This document shows, piece by piece, positions 16,476 through 25,918 of a DNA stretch of 59,664 nucleotides. Each line of letters starts with the position of its first letter. The first letter of the stretch is position 1. A program made the translations under genes and the position numbers. Location: assembly GCA_023251155.1 (NCBI GenBank), contig JAHEZH010000010.1, positions 1 through 59,664 on the forward strand, read 5' to 3'. The notes beneath the pieces were generated by a model, which was given only the letters and a program-made list of their open reading frames with translations, was not told the DNA's origin and made no database searches. Origin of the DNA: Flammeovirgaceae bacterium. GTDB taxonomy: Bacteria > Bacteroidota > Bacteroidia > Cytophagales > Cyclobacteriaceae.

Positions 16476-17759
16476 ATGAGAGGAAGAATTTTTGTTCTGT
16501 TCAGTATTTCCTTTTTCGCTTCACAGGCACAGTTTAAAAATATACGTATTACCAATATTGAAACGGGCTATTCAGTGTCCATCAGTGCTATTGTCAACCC
16601 GAAGAACACCGCCAACAGTAGTGCAAATATTGGCGGCCGCCTTTTTTATACGCAAGATGCAGGAGCAACCTGGAATGAATCAGGTTCGGTCACAGCCAGT
16701 AACGGCAGTAGTACTTATCTTACTGCCGATGCGAAAGGGCATACTTACTTTTTCTGGTCAGCCAAAACAGATGCACAAGGTGTTGCCAGTGATGCCGGCA
16801 CTCATCGTATTCTGGTGAAGAAGTCGGAGGATGGTGGAAACAGCTGGCAGGAAAATGGTTTTATCGCAGCGGACGTTACCAAAGATCAACTCTATCCGCG
16901 AGTGACTATTCACCCGCGCAAGCATACCTTGTTGGCGGTATGGACGCAGTTTGACAAGTTGGGTTTGAAAGAGGCAGCCTGCCAGTCGCTTGTGTACCTG
17001 GGCAGATCCGGAGGTGGAAAAAAATGGTCGCCACCCATACAAGTCAGTCGCGACCCCGGAGATTGCATGGATGGTGAAAATCGCGCGGGTGGGACAACAC
17101 CGGTGATCAGTATGGACGACAAAGCCTATATTGCCTGGTCCAATCGTGAAACTATTTTCTTTGATCGCTCTTATGATGGCACCACCTGGCTGGGTGAAGA
17201 TCTTGCCCTGACCAAACAACCCGGAGGATGGTCGATGCCAGTACCGGGCATCGGTGAAGTAAATGGCATGCCGGTATTGATGATTGATAATAGCACCAAT
17301 CCGTATCACGGCAGTATTTATATAGTGTGGGCTGATCAGCGAAATGGAAAAGACGATACCGATATATGGATCATGCGCTCCAGCAACCGTGGTGATAACT
17401 GGACACAGCCCCTACGTGTGAACCAGGATGCACCGGGCAAGCATCAGTTCATGCCGTGGTCAACTATTGATCAGGCAACAGGGCATGTCTATATTGTGTT
17501 TTACGATCGCAGGGAACACGATGATGCGCAGACCGATGTTTACATCGCTTACTCCGTAGATGGCGGAAATTCATTTAAAGAGAAGAAAATCAGCGAAAAC
17601 GTATTTACGCCCACGGAAGGAAAACCATTCAGTACACAAAATGCCGTTGCCGCACATAAAGGAGTAATTACCCCCGTGTGGACACGCTCTGACCATGGCC
17701 AGCTCAGTGTATGGAGTGCGGTGATTAATGAAAGTGATCTGTTGAATTCAAAGCAATAG
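16476..17759 (+). CDS. Exported Asp-box (BNR/sialidase-like) beta-propeller protein
   Basis: This 427-residue protein has a signal peptide (GRIFVLFSISFFASQA) and at least five Asp-box motifs of the S-x-D-x-G-x-x-W type: TQDAGATW, SEDGGNSW, SYDGTTW, SNRGDNW and SVDGGNSF. These mark a six-bladed propeller such as in sialidases. I do not see a convincing set of sialidase catalytic residues (arginine triad and the FRIP motif), so I call it a propeller protein and not a proven sialidase. It follows the SGNH gene by 25 bases, so the two are probably co-transcribed. Confidence 0.83.
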   Translation: MRGRIFVLFSISFFASQAQFKNIRITNIETGYSVSISAIVNPKNTANSSANIGGRLFYTQDAGATWNESGSVTASNGSSTYLTADAKGHTYFFWSAKTDAQGVASDAGTHRILVKKSEDGGNSWQENGFIAADVTKDQLYPRVTIHPRKHTLLAVWTQFDKLGLKEAACQSLVYLGRSGGGKKWSPPIQVSRDPGDCMDGENRAGGTTPVISMDDKAYIAWSNRETIFFDRSYDGTTWLGEDLALTKQPGGWSMPVPGIGEVNGMPVLMIDNSTNPYHGSIYIVWADQRNGKDDTDIWIMRSSNRGDNWTQPLRVNQDAPGKHQFMPWSTIDQATGHVYIVFYDRREHDDAQTDVYIAYSVDGGNSFKEKKISENVFTPTEGKPFSTQNAVAAHKGVITPVWTRSDHGQLSVWSAVINESDLLNSKQ

Positions 17760-17840
17760 CAGGGTTAAGGAAGTTCATTCACATTTGATTGTTACCTCCG
17801 AACTTCTAACTTCCGCTATCGAATATTCTGACCCCGATTT

Positions 17841-18389
17841 ATGAAGATCTATACTAAAACAGGTGACAAAGGAACAACGGCACTCTTCGGTGGTAAGCGC
17901 GTTCCAAAATCGGACCTGCGAATCGATGCCTATGGTACGGTAGATGAACTGAACTCATACATTGGCCTGCTTCGTGATCAGGAGGTAAATCAAAAGCGGA
18001 AAGAAATATTGATTGAAATACAAGACCGGTTGTTTACCGTAGGTTCGATACTGGCTACTGAACCCGGTAATACCAACGTAAAAATTCCCACTTTGTCGGA
18101 TAGTGATATTACCTACCTGGAAAAAGAGATTGATGCGATGGATGCACTGCTTCCTCCCCTGAAGTTTTTTGTGTTGCCGGGAGGCCATGTGTCGGTTTCC
18201 TTTGGACATGTCGCACGCACGGTGTGCCGAAGAGCCGAGCGATTAGTGATTGCACTGGACGCGGTTGAGAAAGTAGATCCATTCGTTATTCAATACCTCA
18301 ATCGTCTTTCCGATCATCTGTTTATGCTTTGCCGCAAGATGGCGCAGGAGCTGAATGCCGAAGAAGTGGCCTGGAAGCCGAGGATGTAA
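17841..18389 (+). CDS. pduO: Cob(I)yrinic acid a,c-diamide adenosyltransferase, PduO type
   Basis: A 182-residue PduO-type ATP:corrinoid adenosyltransferase, which converts cob(I)alamin to adenosylcobalamin in the cytosol. It begins with the ATP-binding loop YTKTGDKGTTALFGGKRVPK, followed by AYGTVDELNSYIG, and later has the conserved RRAERLV and YLNRLSDHLFMLCR helices. The full trimeric-bundle length is present. Its presence implies that the organism uses B12, and it gives meaning to the AdoCbl riboswitch ahead of metE. No other cobalamin gene is adjacent. Confidence 0.95.
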   Translation: MKIYTKTGDKGTTALFGGKRVPKSDLRIDAYGTVDELNSYIGLLRDQEVNQKRKEILIEIQDRLFTVGSILATEPGNTNVKIPTLSDSDITYLEKEIDAMDALLPPLKFFVLPGGHVSVSFGHVARTVCRRAERLVIALDAVEKVDPFVIQYLNRLSDHLFMLCRKMAQELNAEEVAWKPRM

Positions 18390-18469
18390 TCGTTTATTCT
18401 GAATTTCGGAGCTGTAATTTCACCGCTTGTCAGTGTATTTCTTTAAGTGTTTTGCTGGCTGATTCTAAA

Positions 18470-19555
18470 ATGAAAAAAAACAGTTCTGTTCTTCTTCTGG
18501 TTTTTATTTCCATCACCTTTCAATCCTGCCTGGTAGGCCGCTTTGCATGGTACAATTTCTCTGACATTACCGATTATAAAATCTTTCCATCACGGCCATT
18601 GCCAAAATCAACTCAACCATTTCGTTTTGTTGAAGCACCTCAGAGAGAAAAAGTAGGTCAAGCCAGTGTAAAGGTGATTGACAGCATTGCTACCGCCAAC
18701 AACTCGGTTGCTTTCTTAATCATCAGAAACGATTCGTTGCTGCTGGAACATTACTATCAGGGATATACGGATAGCTCAACTGTAGCCTCGTTCTCTATGG
18801 CCAAGTCCTATACCTCCGCATTGATTGGTGCTGCCATTGCCGATGGTTTTATAAAAAGTGTAGATGAACCGATCACCAATTACCTGACAGAATTAAAAGG
18901 TAAAGAAGGATTCGATAAAGTCACCATTAAGCATGTGCTGCAAATGACCAGTGGAATCAAAGCCAATGAAAGTTATTACAACCCATTCGGGCAGGCCGCT
19001 AAACTGTATTATGGACGAACGCTGCGCAGGTCATTAAAGCATCTGCATACTGACTATGCACCAGGAACACAGTTCGCCTACCGCAGTGTGAATACACAGT
19101 TGCTTGGATTTATTGTTGAGCGGGCTACCCGGAAAACCGTTACTGCTTATCTCAACGAGAAAATATGGAGCCATCTCGATACGGAGTTTGATGCCAACTG
19201 GAGTATCGACAAGAAGAAAAACGGAATGGAAAAAACGTTTTGTTGTCTCAATGCCAAAGCACGCGACTTTGCCAAGTTGGGAAGATTGTACCTGAATAAA
19301 GGTAACTGGAATGGCAAACAGCTATTGCCTGCCGATTGGGTCAAACAATCTACAGTGGCGGAGCGAAAAGAAGGCGGTGTGGCATATTACAAGTATCAGT
19401 GGTGGCTTTCAAGAAACGGGTACTATGCGGACGGCCTGCATGGTCAGTTCGTCTACGTAAATCCTTCAAAAAACCTCATTATCGTACGGCTGGGTAAAAG
19501 GTCGGGCGATGCGTCATGGCCGGCTGTTTTTGAGCAATTGGCGAGTTATTTATAA
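18470..19555 (+). CDS. Serine beta-lactamase-fold hydrolase, lipoprotein (class C/esterase-like)
   Basis: I start at the ATG at 18470, which yields a lipoprotein signal ending ITFQSC (C20); the longer frame runs back into the pduO gene. The 361-residue protein has the class C penicillin-binding/beta-lactamase motifs SMAKSYTS (SxxK), YRSVN (YxN) and LHGQFVYV in the KTG position (HxG). Such proteins are D-aminopeptidases, esterases or 6-aminohexanoate hydrolases; true lactamase activity should not be assumed. It is 80 bases after pduO and probably has its own promoter. Confidence 0.9.
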   Translation: MKKNSSVLLLVFISITFQSCLVGRFAWYNFSDITDYKIFPSRPLPKSTQPFRFVEAPQREKVGQASVKVIDSIATANNSVAFLIIRNDSLLLEHYYQGYTDSSTVASFSMAKSYTSALIGAAIADGFIKSVDEPITNYLTELKGKEGFDKVTIKHVLQMTSGIKANESYYNPFGQAAKLYYGRTLRRSLKHLHTDYAPGTQFAYRSVNTQLLGFIVERATRKTVTAYLNEKIWSHLDTEFDANWSIDKKKNGMEKTFCCLNAKARDFAKLGRLYLNKGNWNGKQLLPADWVKQSTVAERKEGGVAYYKYQWWLSRNGYYADGLHGQFVYVNPSKNLIIVRLGKRSGDASWPAVFEQLASYL

Positions 19556-19956
19556 TTAAAAATCAGTGAGCGAAGGGGCATATCAGACCAGTATTACTCC
19601 GGAACAGTAATTTAGATTGCGCTGTCGATAAAAAATCCTCAACTTCAGAAACCAACGTAGGTATTAGCAAAATGGGTGATAGTTATCTGTTTCAATCGGT
19701 GTAGCCACAGAAATCAGGTAGCGTACATTCCTCTATTTAAAGGTACAGGAGTGCATGGACCACCATTTTTTCCGCCTATTAATGTGACTTTTAATCAAGT
19801 TCTAAATCTTATATATGGTAAATTGTAATTGCCTGACCTCCATAAAATGCTGCTCGTGTCAATCGGAGCAGTTTTAGCTCTTGGGCTGAATGGATGATTG
19901 GGGAGCTATAAAATATCAAAAACGGAAATAATCGCCTTTTAAAGAAGCTAATTACT
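19556..19956. promoter_or_regulatory. 401-base region upstream of the RND efflux operon
   Basis: This gap should contain the efflux operon promoter. I see the inverted repeat CTGCTC...GAGCAG (about 19851-19872) followed by TTTT, which may be a weak terminator. I see no regulator gene and no convincing operator. Confidence 0.35.
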
Positions 19957-21042
19957 ATGAGTAGAGTTCTCATGTTCATGAGTTTGTGTGTCGTACTAGT
20001 GTACACAAGCTGTTCGTCGAAACACGAAGAAAAAGAAGAGGAATATAAATTCCTGGTCACCAGTCCTCTGAAAAGAGATACCCTGGTTACCCGTTCGTAT
20101 GTATGTCAGATCCGCTCCATTCAGCACATTGAGTTGCGTGCTCTGGAAAAAGGGTACCTGCAAAATATCTATGTCGATGAAGGTAAAAATGTGAAGCAGG
20201 GTCAGCTGATGTTTCAAATTATGCCCCTGCTCTACAAAGCCGAAGTGCAAAAGGCCGAAGCCGAAGCAAAGTTTGCCGAGATCGAATACAAAAACACCAA
20301 GCAGCTGGCCGACAGCAACGTAGTGTCGCCAAATGAACTCGCTCTGGCCAAAGCAAAATTTGACAAAGCCAATGCCGAAATGTCGTTAGCCAAGGTGCAT
20401 CTTGGGTTCACTGAGATCAGAGCTCCTTTTGATGGAATCATGGACCGCTTTCAGGTGCGGTTGGGAAGCCTGGTAGATGAAGGCGATTTATTAACTACGC
20501 TTTCGGATAACAGCCAGATGTGGGTGTACTTCAATGTACCTGAAGCCGAATACCTGAACTACAGATCGCATTTAAAGAAGGATAGTGCTATGCGGGTAGA
20601 ACTTCAGATGGCGAATAATGAAATGTTTGAATATCCGGGACTGGTAAAGACCATTGAAGCTGATTTCAATAACGAAACCGGTAACATCGCTTTCAGAGCT
20701 ACCTTCCCTAATCCGAAAGGATTACTAAGACATGGCGAAACCGGTAATATCATTGCTACAGCCCCTCTTAAAAACGCCTTGATTATTCCTCAAAAAGCAA
20801 CGTTTGAAGTGCTGGAAAAAAGGTATGTTTTTGTCGTAGATAAGGACAACGTGATCAGACAAACGGAAATCACCGTTGCTGCTGAACTTCCCGACTTGTA
20901 CGTGATTGCATCGGGTATTACAGAAAACGACAAGATCATGCTGGAAGGTATTCGTAAAGTGAGAAACGAAGAGAAGATCGGAGAGTATAAGTTTGAGGAC
21001 ATGAAGACTGTGCTTCCTCGCTTAAATGTATATGTCGAATAG
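19957..21042 (+). CDS. RND efflux periplasmic adaptor (membrane fusion lipoprotein)
   Basis: This 361-residue lipoprotein has a signal ending VYTSC (C19) followed by an acidic linker. It has the MFP layout: a barrel-sandwich half (IELRALEKGYLQNIYVDEGKNVKQGQLMFQI), a coiled-coil hairpin (about 75-135), the second half (GFTEIRAPFDGIMDRFQVRLGSLVDEGDLL), then beta-barrel and membrane-proximal domains. It would bridge the inner-membrane pump and the outer-membrane channel encoded directly downstream (29 bases to the pump gene). Confidence 0.95.
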   Translation: MSRVLMFMSLCVVLVYTSCSSKHEEKEEEYKFLVTSPLKRDTLVTRSYVCQIRSIQHIELRALEKGYLQNIYVDEGKNVKQGQLMFQIMPLLYKAEVQKAEAEAKFAEIEYKNTKQLADSNVVSPNELALAKAKFDKANAEMSLAKVHLGFTEIRAPFDGIMDRFQVRLGSLVDEGDLLTTLSDNSQMWVYFNVPEAEYLNYRSHLKKDSAMRVELQMANNEMFEYPGLVKTIEADFNNETGNIAFRATFPNPKGLLRHGETGNIIATAPLKNALIIPQKATFEVLEKRYVFVVDKDNVIRQTEITVAAELPDLYVIASGITENDKIMLEGIRKVRNEEKIGEYKFEDMKTVLPRLNVYVE

Positions 21043-21071
21043 TTTCCAATTTCATTTAACAGGATTATAAA

Positions 21072-24000
21072 ATGTTTAATGCATTTCTAAAGAGGCCGGT
21101 ACTCGCGATAGTACTTTCACTTGTGATTATATTCATGGGGGTACTGGCGATAAATACACTGCCTACTTCGCAGTTCCCGTCTATTGCACCGCCTGTGGTC
21201 ATGGTGTCCGCATCGTATCCGGGTGCCAGTGCCAAGACACTGACGGAGTCCGTAATTATTCCTATTGAGCAAGCCATCAACGGTGCCTGGGGTATGCGCT
21301 ACATGTCTTCCGATGCCACCAGTGCGGGTGAAGCTAACGTACAGGTCATTTTTGAACCCGGTACGGACATCAATCAGGCGTTGGTTCAGGTATCGAACCG
21401 TGTAGAACAGGTGCGAAACCGCTTACCTGAATTGGTGCAACGTGAGGGGGTGATCATTACACCGGTAATTCCAAGTATGTTGATGTATGTGAACTTGTAC
21501 AGCACAGAGAAGAGTGCGAACATGAAGTTCTTGTTCAACTATGCCGGGGTTACGATGATTCCTGAGTTACAACGGATCAATGGTATTGGTTCGGCACGTA
21601 TCCTAGGTAGCCGCCAGTATGCCATGCGTGTTTGGTTGAATCCGGAACGCATGCGGGCCTATTCCATCTCTCCCGATGAAGTCATGGAGGCATTGGGTGA
21701 TCAGAGTATCATTGGTAAACCCGGTCGTATTGGTCGCGGTGACAGCAAACGTGCCGAAGCACTCGAATATGTGCTGGCATATTCCGACCGGTATAGTGAT
21801 CCGAAAGAATACGAGAACGTCATCATCAAAGCCAACCCGAAAGGGGAGTTACTTCGGTTGAAAGATATTGCAACGGTAAACCTGGGTAGTGAGTACTATG
21901 ATATTTATTCCAATATCAACGGATATCCCTCTGCGGCGATCGTGCTCAAGCAAACCTATGGTAGTAATGCCAGCGTGGTGATTGAAAACGTAAAGAAAAA
22001 ACTGGAAGAGCTGAAAAAGGATTTTCCTCCGGGAATGAAGATCGAAATCAGTTATGACGTATCGCAGTTCCTTGATGCATCAACCGAAAACGTAATCCAT
22101 ACCCTGCGTGATGCATTCATCCTGGTGGCGTTAGTGGTATTCGTTTTCCTGGGTGACTGGAGATCGACATTGATTCCTACACTGGCAGTGCCAATATCGT
22201 TGATCGGTGCCTTCATCTTCATGCAGGTATTCGGGCTTACCATAAATATGATTACCCTCTTTGCCATTGTGTTGGCGATTGGTATTGTGGTCGATGATGC
22301 GATTGTGGTGGTGGAAGCCGTGCATGCGAAAATGCATGAAGAACATTTGTCTCCGTATAAAGCGGTGCAAAAAGTATTGGGTGAAATCAGTGGTGCCGTT
22401 ATCGCAATTACCTTGTTGATGACTGCCGTGTTTGTGCCTATCGCCTTCATGTCTGGTCCTGTCGGGGTATTCTATCGTCAGTTCTCGATTACAATGGCGA
22501 GTTCCATTGTGCTCTCGGGTTTCGTAGCACTTACACTTACACCGGTACTTTGCGCCATGATCTTAAAGAACACGCACGGGCAGCCAAGAAGCAGAAATTT
22601 ATTCAACCGCTTTATCGATAGTTTCAACAGTGGCTTCGAAAAAATAACGGATAAATACGTGTGGGTGCTGAGAAAGATTGCGCATCGAAGATGGGTGACG
22701 ATCACGATGTGGATTGTCTTCAGCGGTGGTATTGTTTTGATTGCGAGCAACCTGCCTTCCGGATTTATTCCCAGTGAAGATCAGGGGATGTTGTACGCTA
22801 TCGTGCAAACCCCTCCCGGATCTACACTTGAGCGAACCAACGATGTATCCATTCAGCTTCAGAAGCTGGCTTCGAAAGTGGAAGGGATACAGTCCGTTTC
22901 CTCTATTGCCGGCTACGAAGTGCTTACAGAAGGTCGTGGATCGAATGCCGCTACCTGTCTGATTAACTTAAAACCGTGGTCAGAACGTGAGCACACGGTA
23001 CAGGAGATCACAGCGGAGCTGGAAGAACTATCCCGGCAGCTTCCCGGTGCAACCATTGAATTCTTCGATCCTCCGGCAGTGCCAGGTTTCGGTGCAGCAG
23101 GTGGGTTTGCGTTGCAGATGCTGGATAAGAACCCTGACGGTACGTATGAAGATCTTGAAAAAGTAAAGAACGAGTTCATGGCTGCGCTGGAAGAGCGTAA
23201 AGAGCTTACCGGTTTGTTCACTTTCTTTAGTGCCAACTATCCTCAGTATGAAATCGAGATCGATAATCAACTGGCCATGCAGAAAGGGGTATCCATTGGT
23301 AATGCCATGAATACGCTGTCCATTTTCGTAGGAAGTACGTATGAACTTGGTTTCATCAAATACCAGCGTTTCTTCAAAGTATTCGTGCAGGCCGCTCCTG
23401 AATTCCGACAACTTCCCAAAGATGTATTGAATCTGTGGGTGAAGAGTGACCGTGGTGAGATGGTTCCATTCTCAGCGTTCATGAAAATCAAAAAGAAACA
23501 GGGGGCCAATGAAATCAACCGTTTCAATATGTATAACACGGCAGCTATTCGCGGAGGTCCGGCAAAAGGATACAGCTCAGGTGAAGCCATCGCGGCTGTA
23601 AAAGAAGTGGCTGCTAAAGTATTGCCTCGCGGATATGACATTGACTGGGCTGCCCTTTCGTATGATGAAGTGAGACGTGGTAATGAAGCGGTCTATGTGT
23701 TCCTGATTGTATTGGCCTTCGTGTATCTGGTATTGGCTGCACAGTACGAAAGCTTTATCATTCCACTGGCCGTAGTACTTTCATTACCGGCAGGTGTGTT
23801 TGGTTCCTTCATGCTGATTAAAGCCATGGGGCTGGCCAACGATATCTATGCGCAGGTGGGGTTGATCATGCTGGTAGGGTTGTTAGGTAAGAATGCCGTA
23901 TTGATCGTAGAGTTTGCCGTGCAGAAACATACCCAGGGGGCCACTGTATTGGAAGCGGCCATTGAAGGTGCCAAGGTGCGTTTCCGTCCTATCCTGATGA

Positions 24001-24278
24001 CGTCTTTCGCATTCATTGCCGGTTTGATCCCATTGGTACTGGCGCACGGAGCAGGTGCTATTGGTAACCGTACTATTGGTTCATCTGCCCTGGGAGGTAT
24101 GCTTTTCGGAACAGTGTTCGGGGTGATCATTGTACCTGGCTTGTATTACATCTTTGGTAGTATGGCTGCCGGTCGTAAAATGATCAAAGATGAAGACGAA
24201 GGATCTTTAACTGAAGACCTGGCTCATAGAATGGACGATTTTCCACAAATCAATGAAAGTGATAATCATGGACACTAA
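21072..24278 (+). CDS. RND efflux pump, HAE1 family (AcrB-like)
   Basis: A 1068-residue inner-membrane proton antiporter of standard AcrB length. Visible features are TM1 with LVIIFMGVLAINTLPTSQFPSIAPP, the proton-relay aspartates in IGIVVDDAIVVVEA of TM4, the repeated second half starting near residue 540 (HRRWVTITMWIVFSGG) and the Gly-rich TM10-TM12 region. This places it in the hydrophobe/amphiphile (HAE1) class rather than the heavy-metal class. Substrates are drugs or lipids; no specificity can be read. It is translationally linked to the channel gene, whose start lies inside its last codons. Confidence 0.97.
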   Translation: MFNAFLKRPVLAIVLSLVIIFMGVLAINTLPTSQFPSIAPPVVMVSASYPGASAKTLTESVIIPIEQAINGAWGMRYMSSDATSAGEANVQVIFEPGTDINQALVQVSNRVEQVRNRLPELVQREGVIITPVIPSMLMYVNLYSTEKSANMKFLFNYAGVTMIPELQRINGIGSARILGSRQYAMRVWLNPERMRAYSISPDEVMEALGDQSIIGKPGRIGRGDSKRAEALEYVLAYSDRYSDPKEYENVIIKANPKGELLRLKDIATVNLGSEYYDIYSNINGYPSAAIVLKQTYGSNASVVIENVKKKLEELKKDFPPGMKIEISYDVSQFLDASTENVIHTLRDAFILVALVVFVFLGDWRSTLIPTLAVPISLIGAFIFMQVFGLTINMITLFAIVLAIGIVVDDAIVVVEAVHAKMHEEHLSPYKAVQKVLGEISGAVIAITLLMTAVFVPIAFMSGPVGVFYRQFSITMASSIVLSGFVALTLTPVLCAMILKNTHGQPRSRNLFNRFIDSFNSGFEKITDKYVWVLRKIAHRRWVTITMWIVFSGGIVLIASNLPSGFIPSEDQGMLYAIVQTPPGSTLERTNDVSIQLQKLASKVEGIQSVSSIAGYEVLTEGRGSNAATCLINLKPWSEREHTVQEITAELEELSRQLPGATIEFFDPPAVPGFGAAGGFALQMLDKNPDGTYEDLEKVKNEFMAALEERKELTGLFTFFSANYPQYEIEIDNQLAMQKGVSIGNAMNTLSIFVGSTYELGFIKYQRFFKVFVQAAPEFRQLPKDVLNLWVKSDRGEMVPFSAFMKIKKKQGANEINRFNMYNTAAIRGGPAKGYSSGEAIAAVKEVAAKVLPRGYDIDWAALSYDEVRRGNEAVYVFLIVLAFVYLVLAAQYESFIIPLAVVLSLPAGVFGSFMLIKAMGLANDIYAQVGLIMLVGLLGKNAVLIVEFAVQKHTQGATVLEAAIEGAKVRFRPILMTSFAFIAGLIPLVLAHGAGAIGNRTIGSSALGGMLFGTVFGVIIVPGLYYIFGSMAAGRKMIKDEDEGSLTEDLAHRMDDFPQINESDNHGH

Positions 24279-25698
24279 GAGAACAATGAAATATGTATTG
24301 ATCAGCTGTGGGTTTCTCCTGTTCGTTGGTTGTGCTTCACCGCTGAAAGAAAGAAAGGAAAATAAAACCGTACCTACGAGTTTCAACAACTCGCAGGATA
24401 CGGTGAATACAGCAAAAATGAAGTGGAAAGAATTCTTCACTGACCCTTATCTTGAAGTATTGATCGATACGGCGCTGAAAAATAACCAGGAGTATAACAT
24501 CACACTGCAGGAAATCATCATCGCTCAGAATGAAATCAGAGCAAGAAAGGGAGAGTACTTACCATTTGTTGGATTAGGTGCTGCAGGAGGTGTTGATAAA
24601 GTAGGAGAGTACACACGCAATGGTGCTGTAGAAAAAAACCTGAACATCAAAGACGGAACCAAATTCCCTGATCCATTAACGGATATGATGTTCGGAGCGA
24701 ATGCTTCATGGGAAGTGGATATCTGGAAGAAGTTGAGAAATGCCAAGAAGTCGGCCGTGCTGCGCTACCTGGGTACTGTGGAGGGTAGAAACTTTATGGT
24801 CACCAACATCATCTCAGAGATTGCTACTTCCTATTATGAATTGATGGCGTTCGATAACCAGCTGGAGATTCTGAGACAGAACATCGAGATTCAACAGAAT
24901 GCACTGGAGATCGTGAAGATGGAGAAGCAAGCTGCTAAAGTGACTGAGCTGGCGGTGCGCAGGTTTGAGGCGGAAGTGTTGAAGAACCAAAGCCGTCAGT
25001 ACCACATCCTCCAGCAAATCGTGGAGACAGAGAACAGAATCAACTTCCTGATCGGTCGTTATCCACAACCTGTTCAGCGTAATTCACAAGGGTTTCAGAG
25101 CCTGGTTCCTGCTAAAGTACAAACAGGGGTTCCATCACAGCTATTGCAAAACCGACCGGATATCCGCCAGGCAGAACTTCAACTGGCGGCAGCCAGGCTG
25201 GATATAAAAGTAGCAAGGGCTAATTTCTATCCTTCTTTGCGCATCACCGCAGGGGTAGGTTACAATGCATTCAATGCGAAGTACCTGGTAACTTCACCTC
25301 AGTCATTGATGTACACCTTAGCGGGAGAGTTAGTGGCTCCGTTGGTGAACCGAAATGCAATCAAAGCGTATTACTATTCGGCCACAGCAAAACAGATACA
25401 GGCAGCCTACAATTATGAGCGCACTATTTTGAATGCGTATGTAGAAGTAGCCAATCAGGTAGCGAACATCAGCAATCTGGAGCAAAGCTATAATCTGAGA
25501 ACACAACAAGTGCAGGCGCTTACTCAATCCATTGAAATATCGACACGTCTGTTCCGTTCGGCACGTGCAGATTATATGGAAGTATTGCTTACACAGCGGG
25601 ATGCCGTGGAGGCAAAGTTTGAACTGGTAGAAACCAAGATGGAACAAATGCATGCCATGGTCAGTGTATATCGTGCACTGGGCGGTGGCTGGAAATAA
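24268..25698 (+). CDS. RND outer-membrane channel, NodT/TolC-like lipoprotein
   Basis: The protein has a lipoprotein signal ending FLLFVGCAS and two repeats of the outer-membrane efflux domain, with long helices and the usual NRPDIRQAELQLAAARLDIKVARANFYPSL and LTQRDAVEAKFELVETK segments. I chose the ATG at 24268; ATGs at 24253 and 24286 are also in frame, and all but the last overlap the pump gene. At about 476 residues it is a normal length. It completes the tripartite pump. A strong terminator follows 29 bases after the stop. Confidence 0.94.
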   Translation: MDTKRTMKYVLISCGFLLFVGCASPLKERKENKTVPTSFNNSQDTVNTAKMKWKEFFTDPYLEVLIDTALKNNQEYNITLQEIIIAQNEIRARKGEYLPFVGLGAAGGVDKVGEYTRNGAVEKNLNIKDGTKFPDPLTDMMFGANASWEVDIWKKLRNAKKSAVLRYLGTVEGRNFMVTNIISEIATSYYELMAFDNQLEILRQNIEIQQNALEIVKMEKQAAKVTELAVRRFEAEVLKNQSRQYHILQQIVETENRINFLIGRYPQPVQRNSQGFQSLVPAKVQTGVPSQLLQNRPDIRQAELQLAAARLDIKVARANFYPSLRITAGVGYNAFNAKYLVTSPQSLMYTLAGELVAPLVNRNAIKAYYYSATAKQIQAAYNYERTILNAYVEVANQVANISNLEQSYNLRTQQVQALTQSIEISTRLFRSARADYMEVLLTQRDAVEAKFELVETKMEQMHAMVSVYRALGGGWK

Positions 25699-25726
25699 TA
25701 AAGTTTAAGGGGTTAAACAGTTGATG

Positions 25727-25779
25727 AAATGATCAGCTGGATGAGTGTAAAAACTTATTCATGCTGATCATTTTTTTTT
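25727..25779 (+). terminator. Terminator of the RND efflux operon
   Basis: AAATGATCAGC (25727-25737) pairs perfectly with GCTGATCATTT (25763-25773), followed by a run of T. The intervening bases can form additional weak pairs. Confidence 0.88.
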
Positions 25780-25918
25780 GGAGATGAATCACAACGGCAG
25801 ATACCGGATCGCTTTGGAATTAATCATCATTGAAACTCGGTCCTAACTTACCATCAGCTAAGCGCATGGTAAACATGGCCATTCTTGCTATCTTGAAAGC
25901 TCTTTTTAAATCTATTCC

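Noticed and set aside
16476-17759. Calling the Asp-box protein a sialidase
   Set aside because: The five Asp boxes support a propeller, but I cannot find the FRIP motif or a convincing arginine triad.
18470-19555. Calling this gene an antibiotic-resistance beta-lactamase
   Set aside because: The SxxK and YxN motifs are shared by many esterases and peptidases, and the third motif is HxG instead of KTG.
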